NCBI GenBank assembly: GCA_039919885.1
Contig: JBDSEV010000029.1
Span: forward strand, 1 to 64,000
DNA: 64,000 bases
Reading direction: 5' to 3'
Source: JACMLD01 sp039919885
GTDB taxonomy: Bacteria > Bacteroidota > Bacteroidia > Chitinophagales > Chitinophagaceae
Shown here: piece after piece, positions 33,838 to 42,464 of the stretch
How positions within the stretch are numbered: the stretch's first letter is position 1
How the letters are laid out: each line of letters opens with the position of its first letter
Made by a program: the position numbers and the translations under genes
Notes under the pieces: model-generated
Seen by the model: the letters and a program-made list of their open reading frames with translations, nothing else
The model's database searches: none
What the model was told of the DNA's origin: nothing

Positions 33838-34461
33838 TTAGTTTCCCAACGGAAAGCTTACGCCTATCCTTGCTGCAATGCTGTTCAGGTTGTCTATTCC
33901 ATTGTACTTAAAAGGCATATAATTATAACCCGCACCAAGGCTCACACCGGCAGCGCTTCCTTTTCTGAATGGAACGTATACCCCGGCTTCCGGCCTGGCT
34001 GCAAACGAAAATTTAGTTTTACCATCATTACTGAACTGCCCCGCATACTGGTTGTACGTGATGATATTGCCGCCCGCCCCCAATGCCAGGTAGGGCTGAA
34101 TAATTGCACCCGGCAAAAGGTTGTATTGAACCTTTAACAAAATAGGTACTGTTTGTATGGAATTAGCAATCACCGCAGACAGTTCTGTACCATCTGCCAT
34201 TTTATACAATTGCCGTGGGTATTTCTGGTAGAAATCCTGGTTGCCGGTTTCCAGCCCAAGCGCCAGCTTATTATTAAGGTGGTACATGAGTTCTGCGCCA
34301 AAACCGCGGTAGGAGGTATTGCTGATGACGTCTTTTGATGAACCGGATGGCACTGCTAATGAGTAGTTAAGTTTTAAGGTCAACCCGCCATCCTGCGCAA
34401 ACAGGCCGGTGCTGCACAACAGGAACAGGCTCGCAATGAATAAATACGTTGTCTTTTTCAT
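33838..34461 (-). CDS. Outer-membrane beta-barrel protein
   Basis: A 207-residue exported protein. The signal peptide KKTTYLFIASLFLLCSTGLFA ends before QDGG (about residue 22). The mature part alternates hydrophobic and polar residues and ends with aromatic-rich strands (YNYMPFKYNGIDNLNSIAAR, then IGVSFPLGN), the pattern of small OmpA/PorT-like eight-stranded barrels. Strands such as FGAELMYHLNNKLALGLETG and AVIANSIQTVPILLKVQYNL support this. Function is not predictable; homologues include PorT-like secretion factors and general barrels. A DUF4136 lipoprotein gene lies just upstream on the same strand, 24 bases away, probably in one transcript. Confidence 0.8.
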   Translation of the reverse strand: MKKTTYLFIASLFLLCSTGLFAQDGGLTLKLNYSLAVPSGSSKDVISNTSYRGFGAELMYHLNNKLALGLETGNQDFYQKYPRQLYKMADGTELSAVIANSIQTVPILLKVQYNLLPGAIIQPYLALGAGGNIITYNQYAGQFSNDGKTKFSFAARPEAGVYVPFRKGSAAGVSLGAGYNYMPFKYNGIDNLNSIAARIGVSFPLGN

Positions 34462-34485
34462 ATACTGAAATTTTTAAAATCGTTT

Positions 34486-35115
34486 TTAGTTCGCTTTTAT
34501 ATAAGTGGACTGATCAAATAATGCCTGTACGCTGGTTCCAATGCTGCCATCATTGAAAATACCTTTGCCCCGCACTACCCCGTTCCAGACAGATTTTATT
34601 TTGCCGCTTTCCGGCGCATTTTTTAAATCAAACATGTCAATGGAAATCACCCCTTCATTTACCTGGTACGTGCCTATGTAAGACCCGTAATAACCATAAC
34701 CGGGATAGCCCCAGCTATATGGATCCCAGTACCCGTAGTAATCGTTGTAATAATTGCCATAGTCAACATACCCAGTATACGTGTTTATGATGTTGTTAAC
34801 ATTGATGCCAAAATCAGGATTCTGATCTTTAGCTACGCTTTTATAACCACGTTGGGTCATTGCATTGGCAAATGCCGCGATAAGCGCAGCATCGAACGCA
34901 TCATGTGTTTTCTCCTGCAGGTGGTTGCCACTAATAATTGCTACAGAATCTGAAATGCTGAACGTTTTAAAAGCGGAAAAGCTGGTGGTGCTGTCATGAT
35001 TGGTAATATAAATCCTGCTTTCTTCCGGGCTAAGGTTTTTCACAGGGTCTTTGGTGCAGCTCCCCAGCACAAAAACTGCCACAACGAGTACGGCCAATGT
35101 CAGATAATTTTTCAT
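34486..35115 (-). CDS. DUF4136 domain lipoprotein
   Basis: A 209-residue lipoprotein. The lipobox LGSC places the modified Cys at about residue 20 after the hydrophobic stretch TLAVLVVAVFVLG. The body is a DUF4136-like domain (SFSAFKTFSISDSVAIISGN near residues 46-65; ANAMTQRGYKSVAKDQNPDF; then ISIDMFDLKNAPESGKIKSV). A Tyr- and Gly-rich segment (YGNYYNDYYGYWDPYSWGYP) is inserted in the middle. The domain is common in Bacteroidota outer-membrane lipoproteins and has no assigned function. The downstream barrel gene is probably cotranscribed. Confidence 0.85.
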   Translation of the reverse strand: MKNYLTLAVLVVAVFVLGSCTKDPVKNLSPEESRIYITNHDSTTSFSAFKTFSISDSVAIISGNHLQEKTHDAFDAALIAAFANAMTQRGYKSVAKDQNPDFGINVNNIINTYTGYVDYGNYYNDYYGYWDPYSWGYPGYGYYGSYIGTYQVNEGVISIDMFDLKNAPESGKIKSVWNGVVRGKGIFNDGSIGTSVQALFDQSTYIKAN

Positions 35116-35451
35116 ACTTAAATTTTTAGGCTTTTAATTACTAAGAGACCCGCAAATGCAGTACCCGTTTAATGCCACTGATAACAAGTTAACAGGGGTG
35201 TAACAAATACAAATTTTTCAGTAATGCATTTTCCGGAATTCCATTAAAAGCTGATTAAGTCTTTCGCTACAGAAAAGTTTAATAAACAAAACGACTGTTG
35301 TTTTGTATGAAGCAGGGGAAATGAAAAGCTTGCTCCTCGCAGATTGGCACAACGATAATTAACTGGAATGAAAAAGATCAGCGTTAATTAGGTCCACTAT
35401 TGCTACTTGCAACCTGTCCATTTTGTTTGGTATTGCGGGCCCTGTTGCAAT
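35116..35451. other. Intergenic region between atpC terminator and DUF4136 gene
   Basis: No gene, repeat or clear promoter is seen here. It should hold the promoter of the DUF4136/barrel transcript on the minus strand, but I found no exact TAnnTTTG match close to the start codon. Confidence 0.5.
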
Positions 35452-35475
35452 AAAAAAACCCCGCCGAAGCGGGGT
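35452..35475 (-). terminator. Rho-independent terminator of atpD-atpC
   Basis: On the minus strand a seven-pair stem (ACCCCGC against GCGGGGT, 35458-35475) closed by a UUCG tetraloop is followed by seven T residues (A-run 35452-35458 on the plus strand). It lies about 120 bases past the atpC stop. Confidence 0.9.
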
Positions 35476-35595
35476 CAATAATTTTTCAGAAATAGTGGAT
35501 CAGCAAGAAAGAACATTGAATCTTATTATACGATCCCATTGATTTTAAACGGATATAAGATGTGGATTTTCACGAGAACAATTATTTAACATATA

Positions 35596-35865
35596 TCAGA
35601 CGGCTGCATCCACTGCTGTAGCGCCCTCCACCAGTACGGTTACTTTGTTATTGAGTACTTCAACAAACCCGCTTTGTATTTTGAAGTTGGTTACATTCTT
35701 CATGCTTTTGTCTTTCAGCACTTTTACATTGCCGGCTTTCAATGCACTTACCAGCGGTGCATGTTTTTCCAGCACTTCAAAACTTCCGTCTATGCCAGGC
35801 AACTGCACACCATAAACGGTATCGCTGAATAATTTTTTTACCGGAGTGAGAATCTCTAATTCCAT
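35596..35865 (-). CDS. atpC: F1 ATP synthase epsilon subunit, short form
   Basis: Epsilon subunit of the F1 sector, on the cytoplasmic side of the membrane. The 89 residues cover only the N-terminal beta-sandwich (LEILTPVKKLFSDTVYGVQL, PGIDGSFEVLEKHAPLVSAL, SGFVEVLNNKVTVLVEGATA). The C-terminal helical hairpin found in E. coli epsilon (about 139 residues), which can lock the rotor and inhibit ATP hydrolysis, is missing. The stop codon is followed by the terminator, so this is not a truncation caused by a frameshift in view. It lies 182 bases behind atpD. Confidence 0.95.
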   Translation of the reverse strand: MELEILTPVKKLFSDTVYGVQLPGIDGSFEVLEKHAPLVSALKAGNVKVLKDKSMKNVTNFKIQSGFVEVLNNKVTVLVEGATAVDAAV

Positions 35866-36047
35866 AGCTGTGGCCCCATGCAGGGACTTTTATTTTATAA
35901 GCCGATAATAGCATTCATTGATACAAGGGTGCGACGCCTGATTGATAAACGAATACCTGGTCCTTCAAAAAGCGTTTATTTGAACCGCTGCACATAAAAC
36001 ACCCATTTTCCAAAAGCTGCTCAACAGATGACGCTGGCGTCACCATA

Positions 36048-37544
36048 TTATTTCGCCTGTGCCTGCAATTTCTTGCCTTTCTCAATGGCATCTTCAATGG
36101 TTCCTACCAGGTTAAAGGCCGCTTCAGGATATTCGTCCACTTCGCCATCCATAATCATGTTGAAACCACGGATGGTATCTTCCAGGCTTACAAACACCCC
36201 TTTTAAACCGGTGAATTGTTCTGCCACATGGAAAGGCTGGGAAAGAAAACGTTGCACACGGCGTGCACGCGACACCGTTAGTTTATCTTCATCGCTTAGC
36301 TCGTCCATACCAAGAATAGCAATGATGTCCTGTAATTCTTTATAGCGCTGTAAAATTAATTTTACACGGTTGGCAGTGTTGTAATGCTCGTCCCCAACAA
36401 TTAGTGGCGTCAGAATACGTGAGGTAGAGTCAAGTGGATCCACAGCAGGATAAATACCCAAATCCGCAATCTTACGGCTCAATACCGTAGTAGCATCCAA
36501 ATGCGCAAAAGTAGTAGCCGGTGCCGGATCGGTTAAGTCATCCGCAGGCACATATACTGCCTGTACAGAAGTAATAGAGCCGTTGCGGGTAGAAGTTATA
36601 CGTTCCTGCATTAATCCCATTTCGGTAGCCAATGTTGGCTGGTAACCTACCGCACTTGGCATACGACCGAGCAGCGCCGATACCTCTGAACCCGCCTGTG
36701 TAAAGCGGAAGATATTATCTACGAAAAACAAGATGTCTTTACCTTTTCCCTGTCCGTCGCCATCGCGGAAATATTCAGCAATGGTTAACCCACTCAGGGC
36801 CACACGGGCACGTGCGCCTGGCGGCTCATTCATCTGTCCGAAAACAAAGGTCGCCTTGGAATCTTTCAATCCTTCCATGTCCACTTTTTCCAGGTCCCAT
36901 CCGCCTTCTTCCATACTGTGTTTAAATGCATCACCGTACTTCATAATGCCAGCTTCAATCATCTCACGCATCAGGTCATTTCCCTCACGGGTACGCTCAC
37001 CCACGCCGGCAAATACGGAAAGTCCGCCATGCCCTTTGGCTATATTATTAATCAACTCCTGGATCAATACTGTTTTGCCCACACCCGCACCGCCAAAAAG
37101 GCCAATTTTACCACCCTTTGCGTACGGCTCAATCAGGTCAATTACTTTAATACCGGTAAATAATATCTCGCTCGCTGTACTCAGGTTCTCAAATAACGGC
37201 GGTTTGTTGTGGATAGGGCGTCCGTTTACTTTGCTTAATTGCGGCAAACCATCAATGGCATCCCCGGTTACGTTGAACAGGCGTCCATTGATATCCGGAC
37301 CGATTGGCATAGCAATCGCTTTGCCGGTATCGGTTACCAGTGTGCCCCGCACCAGGCCTTCCGTTCCGTCCATTGCAATGGTGCGGACACTGTCCTCTCC
37401 AAGGTGTTGCTGCACTTCCAGTACCAATGTTTCACCAGTATCGCGTTTTAACTCAAGTGCATTATAGATTTCCGGTAGCTGACCGTGAAACTGAACGTCT
37501 ACAACGGCGCCAATAATTTGTTTGATTTTACCTGTGTTAGCCAT
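36048..37544 (-). CDS. atpD: F1 ATP synthase beta subunit
   Basis: Catalytic subunit of F1. The 498-residue protein has Walker A GLFGGAGVGKTVLIQELINN, GVGERTREGNDL with the catalytic Glu, the Walker B region ILFFVDNIFRFTQAGSEVSA and the ATP synthase signature PAVDPLDSTS. The C-terminal DELSEEDK equivalent (DELSDEDKLTVSRARRVQRF) is intact. The other ATP synthase genes are not adjacent; in many Bacteroidota atpD-atpC stand apart from the rest of the operon. A good promoter lies 41 bases upstream. Confidence 0.98.
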   Translation of the reverse strand: MANTGKIKQIIGAVVDVQFHGQLPEIYNALELKRDTGETLVLEVQQHLGEDSVRTIAMDGTEGLVRGTLVTDTGKAIAMPIGPDINGRLFNVTGDAIDGLPQLSKVNGRPIHNKPPLFENLSTASEILFTGIKVIDLIEPYAKGGKIGLFGGAGVGKTVLIQELINNIAKGHGGLSVFAGVGERTREGNDLMREMIEAGIMKYGDAFKHSMEEGGWDLEKVDMEGLKDSKATFVFGQMNEPPGARARVALSGLTIAEYFRDGDGQGKGKDILFFVDNIFRFTQAGSEVSALLGRMPSAVGYQPTLATEMGLMQERITSTRNGSITSVQAVYVPADDLTDPAPATTFAHLDATTVLSRKIADLGIYPAVDPLDSTSRILTPLIVGDEHYNTANRVKLILQRYKELQDIIAILGMDELSDEDKLTVSRARRVQRFLSQPFHVAEQFTGLKGVFVSLEDTIRGFNMIMDGEVDEYPEAAFNLVGTIEDAIEKGKKLQAQAK

Positions 37545-37584
37545 AAGAGAGAGCGTATTATAACAGCGGTTTAAAAATTTGCGG

Positions 37585-37617
37585 CAAAGGTAAGGGTTGG
37601 GGTCCTAATTCCGCCAA
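37585..37617 (-). promoter_or_regulatory. Bacteroidota-type promoter for atpD-atpC
   Basis: On the minus strand TTG (37617-37615), 22 bases, TACCTTTG (37592-37585). Transcription would start near 37579, about 35 bases before the atpD ATG. Confidence 0.65.
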
Positions 37618-37820
37618 CGAAAAAGAAAAAATATAATTGCAAAAAAATGGATGACAGCTTGCTTACGCCCTCGCCTGCACAGGCGGCGAAAATAACGGGT
37701 AGCAAATTGATATTCTGTCTGTTATAGGGGCCGTGTCATCCGGCGCAAGCCGTTTAGGCCGCATAGAAAGAAGTCTGTTGCCTACAACCGAAAGACGGTG
37801 CATCCGCAAGGCAGCAGTGG

Positions 37821-38174
37821 TTAGCGGCGGAAGCGCTTTCTTATGAAAATATTGTACCCCAGTTTAACCAGTGTGAAGATACCGGCCTGTTTGGCAGCAG
37901 TGACCAGCCTGGAGGTATTGCCAGCCGTTTTACGCACAATGCTGTTATTGATAAAGTTTCTGCCGGCACCCAGTATTTTGTCACTGATTTTGCCGGTGAG
38001 CACATTGGGCAGCACAGCGTCCACACCCGCGTAGACCAGTTCGCCCGGCAGTTTTTGCACGCGCTGGCGGAGATCAGTTTCCTGTTGTTTGATAACCTGT
38101 TTGAGCCTGCGTTGTTCCTGTTGCAGGCTTTCCTTGGTATAGATAATGGCCGCGGCGTTCTTATTGGTCGTCAT
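37821..38174 (-). CDS. Small basic protein of unknown function in a membrane-stress-like trio
   Basis: A 117-residue basic protein counted from ATG 38174 (MTTNKNAAAIIYTKESLQQE); the frame also extends six residues to 38192. The N-terminal third is a predicted coiled coil (EQRRLKQVIKQQETDLRQRV), the middle is Gly/Asn-rich and the C-terminus is weakly hydrophobic (AAKQAGIFTLVKLGYNIFIR). It overlaps the end of the holin-like gene by 14 bases. I do not recognise the family. Position suggests a partner of the two membrane proteins upstream. Confidence 0.6.
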   Translation of the reverse strand: MTTNKNAAAIIYTKESLQQEQRRLKQVIKQQETDLRQRVQKLPGELVYAGVDAVLPNVLTGKISDKILGAGRNFINNSIVRKTAGNTSRLVTAAKQAGIFTLVKLGYNIFIRKRFRR

Positions 38175-38547
38175 CGTCTGCGTTTGAATCAAATAAAATT
38201 TTTATTACCCTGCCAAAAATATACTTGTCCAGGAATCTTTTGCGCAGGTAAATAGCCAGTAGCAACAGTAAAATATAAATCAACGCAACAATTCCAAATC
38301 CGTAAAACTGGCTTTGCAGTTTTTCTGAAAAGTAAACAGCTGCCATAATACTGGCGAACAGTAATATAAAAAAAGAAAGGATCCCCATTACAAGTCCGGC
38401 AAACAACAAGGTAACCAGGCGCGAGGATTTCTCGGCAGTCTGCAACTTGAATAATCGCAGCCGATTATTTACATATTGCTCCAGCAGGTCCTGGGTATCT
38501 TCAAAAAAACTTTGTTTTTCGGTTGGCATATCGGTTTTTTTAAACAA
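38161..38547 (-). CDS. Phage-holin-like / Holin-X family membrane protein
   Basis: A 128-residue protein with two adjacent membrane helices (LVTLLFAGLVMGILSFFILL and FYGFGIVALIYILLLLLAIYL) separated by a short loop, preceded by an amphipathic helix (EDTQDLLEQYVNNRLRLFKL). This matches the holin-superfamily III (Holin-X / PqqD-unrelated) proteins that are chromosomal, not phage, genes in Bacteroidota. The C-terminus is very acidic (NADDDDQ). It starts 8 bases inside the end of the YtxH gene. Function is unproven; co-occurrence with YtxH suggests an envelope or stress role. Confidence 0.75.
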   Translation of the reverse strand: MFKKTDMPTEKQSFFEDTQDLLEQYVNNRLRLFKLQTAEKSSRLVTLLFAGLVMGILSFFILLFASIMAAVYFSEKLQSQFYGFGIVALIYILLLLLAIYLRKRFLDKYIFGRVIKILFDSNADDDDQ

Positions 38548-38728
38548 CGGGGCTATTATCTTTCACCTCGGCAGCCCCACTTTGTAAATTGTGCAGGCTT
38601 TTAGCGGCCAGGTCTTTTAGATCGGCAAATACTTTTTTCCCGTTTTCTGTACTTAACAATAATGTGATGGCGGCCCCTGCGGCAGCACCTACCAGTATAC
38701 CTGCTATTAATTTTGAATTGTTGTTCAT
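38540..38728 (-). CDS. YtxH domain protein
   Basis: A 62-residue protein with one glycine/alanine-rich membrane segment (LIAGILVGAAAGAAITLLLS, residues 7-26) followed by TENGKKVFADLKDLAAKS, the YtxH (gas-vesicle GvpP-like) signature of a helix with KxxR/K pattern. YtxH proteins are induced by general stress in Bacillus; the role here is inferred from the family only. First gene of the overlapping three-gene set. Confidence 0.85.
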   Translation of the reverse strand: MNNNSKLIAGILVGAAAGAAITLLLSTENGKKVFADLKDLAAKSLHNLQSGAAEVKDNSPVV

Positions 38729-38808
38729 GTAGTTAAATTTTTTAAAAACGATCGGTTACATTTGACAATCACGTTAATACTTAACGCGCGATTTTTTTAT
38801 CACCGGTT

Positions 38809-38816
38809 CAAATTTA
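38809..38816 (-). promoter_or_regulatory. -7 element for the ytxH operon
   Basis: TAAATTTG on the minus strand matches TAnnTTTG exactly, about 80 bases before the ytxH ATG. The -33 region reads TTCTGG rather than TTTG, so the assignment is tentative. Confidence 0.35.
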
Positions 38817-38874
38817 CAAACAGTTTTAACAGCACCCAGAAAATCTTATAAGCAATACAACCTCATTATTAAAG

Positions 38875-40041
38875 ATGCAGCTGATAGCAATAACCACCCC
38901 TGCCCTCGCCCGCGCTTTTATACAAGTGAATGTGCAGGTAAACAAAGCCAACATCAACTATATACGCCCGCTGGATAAAGATGTGGAAGAAGTATTTGAT
39001 GAAAAAAAAAATAAAACCTTCCGTCATGGAAAGTGCATACGCTGGATTTTAAAGGACGACGAAGGACGGTTGGTGGGCCGTATTGCTGCATTTACCAATA
39101 AAAAATACAAGAACAAAGGGGATGATGTACCGGTGGGTGGAATTGGTTTTTTCGACTGTATCAATGATCACCAGGCGGCTGGTATACTGTTTGATGCTGC
39201 CCGGCAATGGCTGACAGAACAAGGCATGGAGGCGATGGACGGTCCCATTAATTTTGGTGAACGTGACCGCTGGTGGGGCCTGGTGGTGGAAGGTTTCCAG
39301 GAACCGATGTATTGCATGAATTACAACTACCCTTATTACCAGCAGCTTTTTGAAGACTATGGATTCAAAAATTTCTTTAACCAGATCTGTTTTGGGCTTG
39401 ACGCCAAAAAAAAGCTGCATCCGAAAATGTATGAGCGCCATGCATTGTTTGCCAACAATCCCGATTATTCCAGCATCCATATCAAAAAAAACCAACTGGA
39501 GAAATTTGCGGCCGACTTTGCCACTGTTTATAACAAGGCGTGGGCGGGGCACGGCGGACTAAAAGAATTAAAAAAAGACCAGGTATTAATGATGTTTAAA
39601 AAAATGAAACCGGTCATGGATGAAAAGGTGATTTGGTTTGGTTATTTCAAAGAGGAACCGGTATGTATGTTTGTAAACCTGCCGGACCTGAACCAACTTT
39701 TTAAGCACCTCCATGGAAAGTTTGGCCTGCTGCAGAAACTGTATTTTTTGTGGTTGCAAAAAACCGTACAAAATAAGAAGTTTACTGGCATTGTTTACGG
39801 CATTGTGCCCGCGTTCCAGGGAACGGGCGTGGATGCGTTTATGATTGTAGAAGCCGCCAAAATAGTACAGCCCACTACGTCATACACAGAATATGAAATG
39901 CAATGGATTGGCGAATTCAATCCTAAGATGATCAATGTGGCATCCAGCCTAGGAGAAACCTTCCGCAGCAGAATGTTAACTACTTACCGGTATTTGTTTG
40001 ACAGAAATAAAGAATTTAAAAGGCACCCGGTGCTGGACTGA
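38875..40041 (+). CDS. Conserved protein with GNAT-like acetyltransferase fold
   Basis: A 388-residue cytoplasmic protein. The N-terminal half looks like a GNAT domain, with DDEGRLVGRIAAFTNKKYKN (the strand before the acetyl-CoA site), VPVGGIGFFDCINDHQAAGI and the unusual DGPINFGERDRWWGLVVEGF block. A second GNAT-like strand pattern lies in the C-terminal half (KFTGIVYGIVPAFQGTGVDA, the acetyl-CoA pyrophosphate-loop-like piece). The protein may therefore be a duplicated acetyltransferase. I know similar hypothetical proteins in Bacteroidota but no characterised member. It sits alone between the ytxH operon (divergent) and dnaX. Confidence 0.7.
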   Translation: MQLIAITTPALARAFIQVNVQVNKANINYIRPLDKDVEEVFDEKKNKTFRHGKCIRWILKDDEGRLVGRIAAFTNKKYKNKGDDVPVGGIGFFDCINDHQAAGILFDAARQWLTEQGMEAMDGPINFGERDRWWGLVVEGFQEPMYCMNYNYPYYQQLFEDYGFKNFFNQICFGLDAKKKLHPKMYERHALFANNPDYSSIHIKKNQLEKFAADFATVYNKAWAGHGGLKELKKDQVLMMFKKMKPVMDEKVIWFGYFKEEPVCMFVNLPDLNQLFKHLHGKFGLLQKLYFLWLQKTVQNKKFTGIVYGIVPAFQGTGVDAFMIVEAAKIVQPTTSYTEYEMQWIGEFNPKMINVASSLGETFRSRMLTTYRYLFDRNKEFKRHPVLD

Positions 40042-40564
40042 TGCGCAGCGCGCGTTGTTATACAGGCGGATGAATGTACTAAATGGACTAGCCCAACATT
40101 CAATACTGGGTTTACCCTCTAATATTGAAATTAACCACGGGCTGTAGTGCTGGCGACACCAAAGGATGGATGTGCAACCGCCACAGTGACCCAGCAGTAA
40201 CGGTTTTAGGAGGAGCTGTTATGGGTAAATGCCGCAAGGATAACGCATTTGCAAAATGGCTTTTTTTCTGGTGTATCTATTAAAATGCCGTATTGGAGGC
40301 AGTACTGGTGTTACGCAAGATAATTGACCGGAAACCTACAGATCCTCATTGAGATGCCGATGAACGGATTGCGACGCAACGATGATGCCCAATGAATCAA
40401 TGCTGGTATTGTGATGGCTGTCGGCAAGCGCCCTGGTTGCAGCCCCCGCTGATGAGCAGAATCGATAAAAACCACGGTTCCCTTTGAACCGGTGTATAAA
40501 AAGTTTTTCCGATAATCATTCTTTGCCCTACTTTGCCTGACCGGGTAACCCCCTTTTTTTCGCT
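40042..40564. other. Intergenic region before dnaX
   Basis: Nearly 520 bases without a convincing gene, repeat or RNA. Frames here are short and have the codon pattern of noise. The dnaX -7 element lies at its right edge. Confidence 0.5.
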
Positions 40565-40572
40565 TAACTTTG
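40565..40572 (+). promoter_or_regulatory. -7 element directly before dnaX
   Basis: TAACTTTG, an exact match to TAnnTTTG, ends 8 bases before the chosen dnaX ATG at 40581. The nearest TTG upstream is 29 bases away, so the -33 element is poor. If used, the transcript would be nearly leaderless. Confidence 0.45.
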
Positions 40573-40580
40573 CCGCAGGT

Positions 40581-42377
40581 ATGGATAGATTTATTGTTTC
40601 AGCAAGAAAATACAGGCCGCAGAATTTTTCTACGGTAGTGGGACAGGCGCATATTACCACCACCTTAAAAAACGCGATAAAAAACAGCCAGCTGGCGCAC
40701 GCATTTTTATTTTGCGGTCCGCGCGGCGTTGGTAAAACAACCTGTGCACGGATACTGGCAAAAACCATTAATTGCGAGCACATAACAAAGTACGGAGAAG
40801 CCTGCAATAAGTGCCACTCCTGTGAATCTTTTGACCAGGGTACCTCCCTGAATATTCATGAACTGGATGCCGCCAGTAATAATTCCGTAGACGATATCCG
40901 CGCGCTGGTTGACCAGGTACGGTTTGCACCCCAGGCCGGTAAATACAAAGTATACATCATTGATGAGGTACACATGCTCAGTTCCTCCGCCTTCAATGCA
41001 TTTTTGAAGACATTGGAAGAACCACCTCCGTATGCCATTTTTATACTGGCCACTACTGAAAAGCATAAAATACTGCCCACCATTTTAAGCCGTTGCCAGA
41101 TCTTCGATTTCAAACGCATCACCCCCAACGATACCGTAGCACACCTGCAGGAAATAATTGACAAGGAAGAAATAAAAGCAGAGAAAGCGGGCCTGCACCT
41201 GATTGCACAAAAAAGCGAAGGCTGCATGCGCGATGCGTTGAGTATCCTGGATAAAATAGTGAGTTTTACCAACGGCGAAGTGACCTATGCCAACACGTTA
41301 GAACACCTGAATATACTGGATGCCGATTATTATTTTAAATTGCTCGACTGCATGCAGCAGCAAGACCTGGCAGGTGCCATGCTCTTGTTTGATGACATTA
41401 ACAGCAAGGGGTTTGAAGGCGACCTGGTGGTGGAAGGCTTTTCTGAATTTTTGCGTAACCTGCTGGTATGTAAAGACGCCCGGGTAGCCGGCCTGCTGGA
41501 AGTAGTTGACAGTTTCAAAGACCGTTATATTGAAGCTGCAAAAAAAACCAGTATCCCATATATCATCAGCGCAATGAATGTTTTAAATGAAACCGGTATA
41601 CATTATAAATCCGCGCGCAATAAAAGGCTGCACGTAGAACTGGCGCTTATCAAACTTTCTTACCTGCAGCAGGCGCTTGAACTTACTGCCAATGGTGAAG
41701 CAATAAGTAAAAAAAAACTGGTTGATGCCGCGAGGCCCGTCGCCTTCAGAAGGCTGGATTACATTGCAGTAAAAGAAACAGCCGCTGCCTTACCGGCCAC
41801 GCAGCCGACAGCCATACCTACCGCAAAACTTATTATTGAAACAGCTGCCGCAACACCTGTTGTAGCAGCGAAACCGTTACCCGACCCGGCAACAAAAAAC
41901 GAACGGGCAAAACCACCGCCGTCAACCGGTAAACTGGGTGCCTTGAGTAAAATACGCAGCCAGTACAGCAATGGTACCACAGGGGCCGTTACCGCTACAA
42001 AACCATTGACCAGCGAGACGCTGCAACAGGCGTGGAATGAGTTTACGGCATATTTAAAAGAATCTAAAAACCCGGCAGGGCAAAGTTTTGACCTGGCGGT
42101 ATTGCGTATCAGGGATGAAAGCGCTTTTGAAATTGTAACGCCCAACAACCTGCAGTTAAAATTTATAGAGTCCGAACGGGTGAAATTATCTGAATACCTC
42201 CAGCTCCAGTTTAATAACAGGTTGCTTACTTTTTTTATCATTATAGAAGAAAAAATAGACTTGTCGCATAAAGTAGAAATTCCGCTTAATACAAAAGAAC
42301 AATACCAGCGCATTGTGGCAGCATACCCGCTGGTAAAAGAACTAAAAGACAGGCTGCGCCTGGACCTGGATTACTGA
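40581..42377 (+). CDS. dnaX: DNA polymerase III subunit gamma/tau
   Basis: Clamp-loader ATPase of the replisome. The 598-residue protein has YRPQNFSTVVGQAHIT near residue 10, Walker A CGPRGVGKTTCARILA, the zinc module CEHITKYGEACNKCHSCES, Walker B KVYIIDEVHML, sensor 1 ILATTEKHKILPTILSRCQ (SRC with the arginine finger) and sensor 2 GCMRDALSILDK. The C-terminal third is tau-like, with an Ala/Pro/Thr-rich linker around residues 410-470 before a folded end. The frame continues 16 residues upstream to 40533, but ATG 40581 gives the conserved N-terminus (MDRFIVSARKYRPQ) and sits just behind a -7 element. No A-rich slippage site for a short gamma form was obvious. Confidence 0.96.
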   Translation: MDRFIVSARKYRPQNFSTVVGQAHITTTLKNAIKNSQLAHAFLFCGPRGVGKTTCARILAKTINCEHITKYGEACNKCHSCESFDQGTSLNIHELDAASNNSVDDIRALVDQVRFAPQAGKYKVYIIDEVHMLSSSAFNAFLKTLEEPPPYAIFILATTEKHKILPTILSRCQIFDFKRITPNDTVAHLQEIIDKEEIKAEKAGLHLIAQKSEGCMRDALSILDKIVSFTNGEVTYANTLEHLNILDADYYFKLLDCMQQQDLAGAMLLFDDINSKGFEGDLVVEGFSEFLRNLLVCKDARVAGLLEVVDSFKDRYIEAAKKTSIPYIISAMNVLNETGIHYKSARNKRLHVELALIKLSYLQQALELTANGEAISKKKLVDAARPVAFRRLDYIAVKETAAALPATQPTAIPTAKLIIETAAATPVVAAKPLPDPATKNERAKPPPSTGKLGALSKIRSQYSNGTTGAVTATKPLTSETLQQAWNEFTAYLKESKNPAGQSFDLAVLRIRDESAFEIVTPNNLQLKFIESERVKLSEYLQLQFNNRLLTFFIIIEEKIDLSHKVEIPLNTKEQYQRIVAAYPLVKELKDRLRLDLDY

Positions 42378-42464
42378 TGTCTGAAACTGATTCCATCATT
42401 TAATGACAACTGCTCCTATTCATCGCGCAGCGCTTGGTTTGCATAAAAGGATTACACAACATAC

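Noticed and set aside
36733..37467. A 244-residue plus-strand frame opposite atpD
   Set aside because: It lies entirely antisense to a certain gene, is Ser/Pro/Arg rich as expected of an antisense frame, and has no recognisable motif or promoter.
38161..38547. Prophage remnant, because of the holin-like gene
   Set aside because: No other phage gene or attachment site is nearby, and chromosomal Holin-X proteins beside YtxH are usual in this phylum.
40397..40807. 136-residue minus-strand frame before and across the dnaX start
   Set aside because: It overlaps the dnaX Walker A region in antisense and has no conserved pattern.
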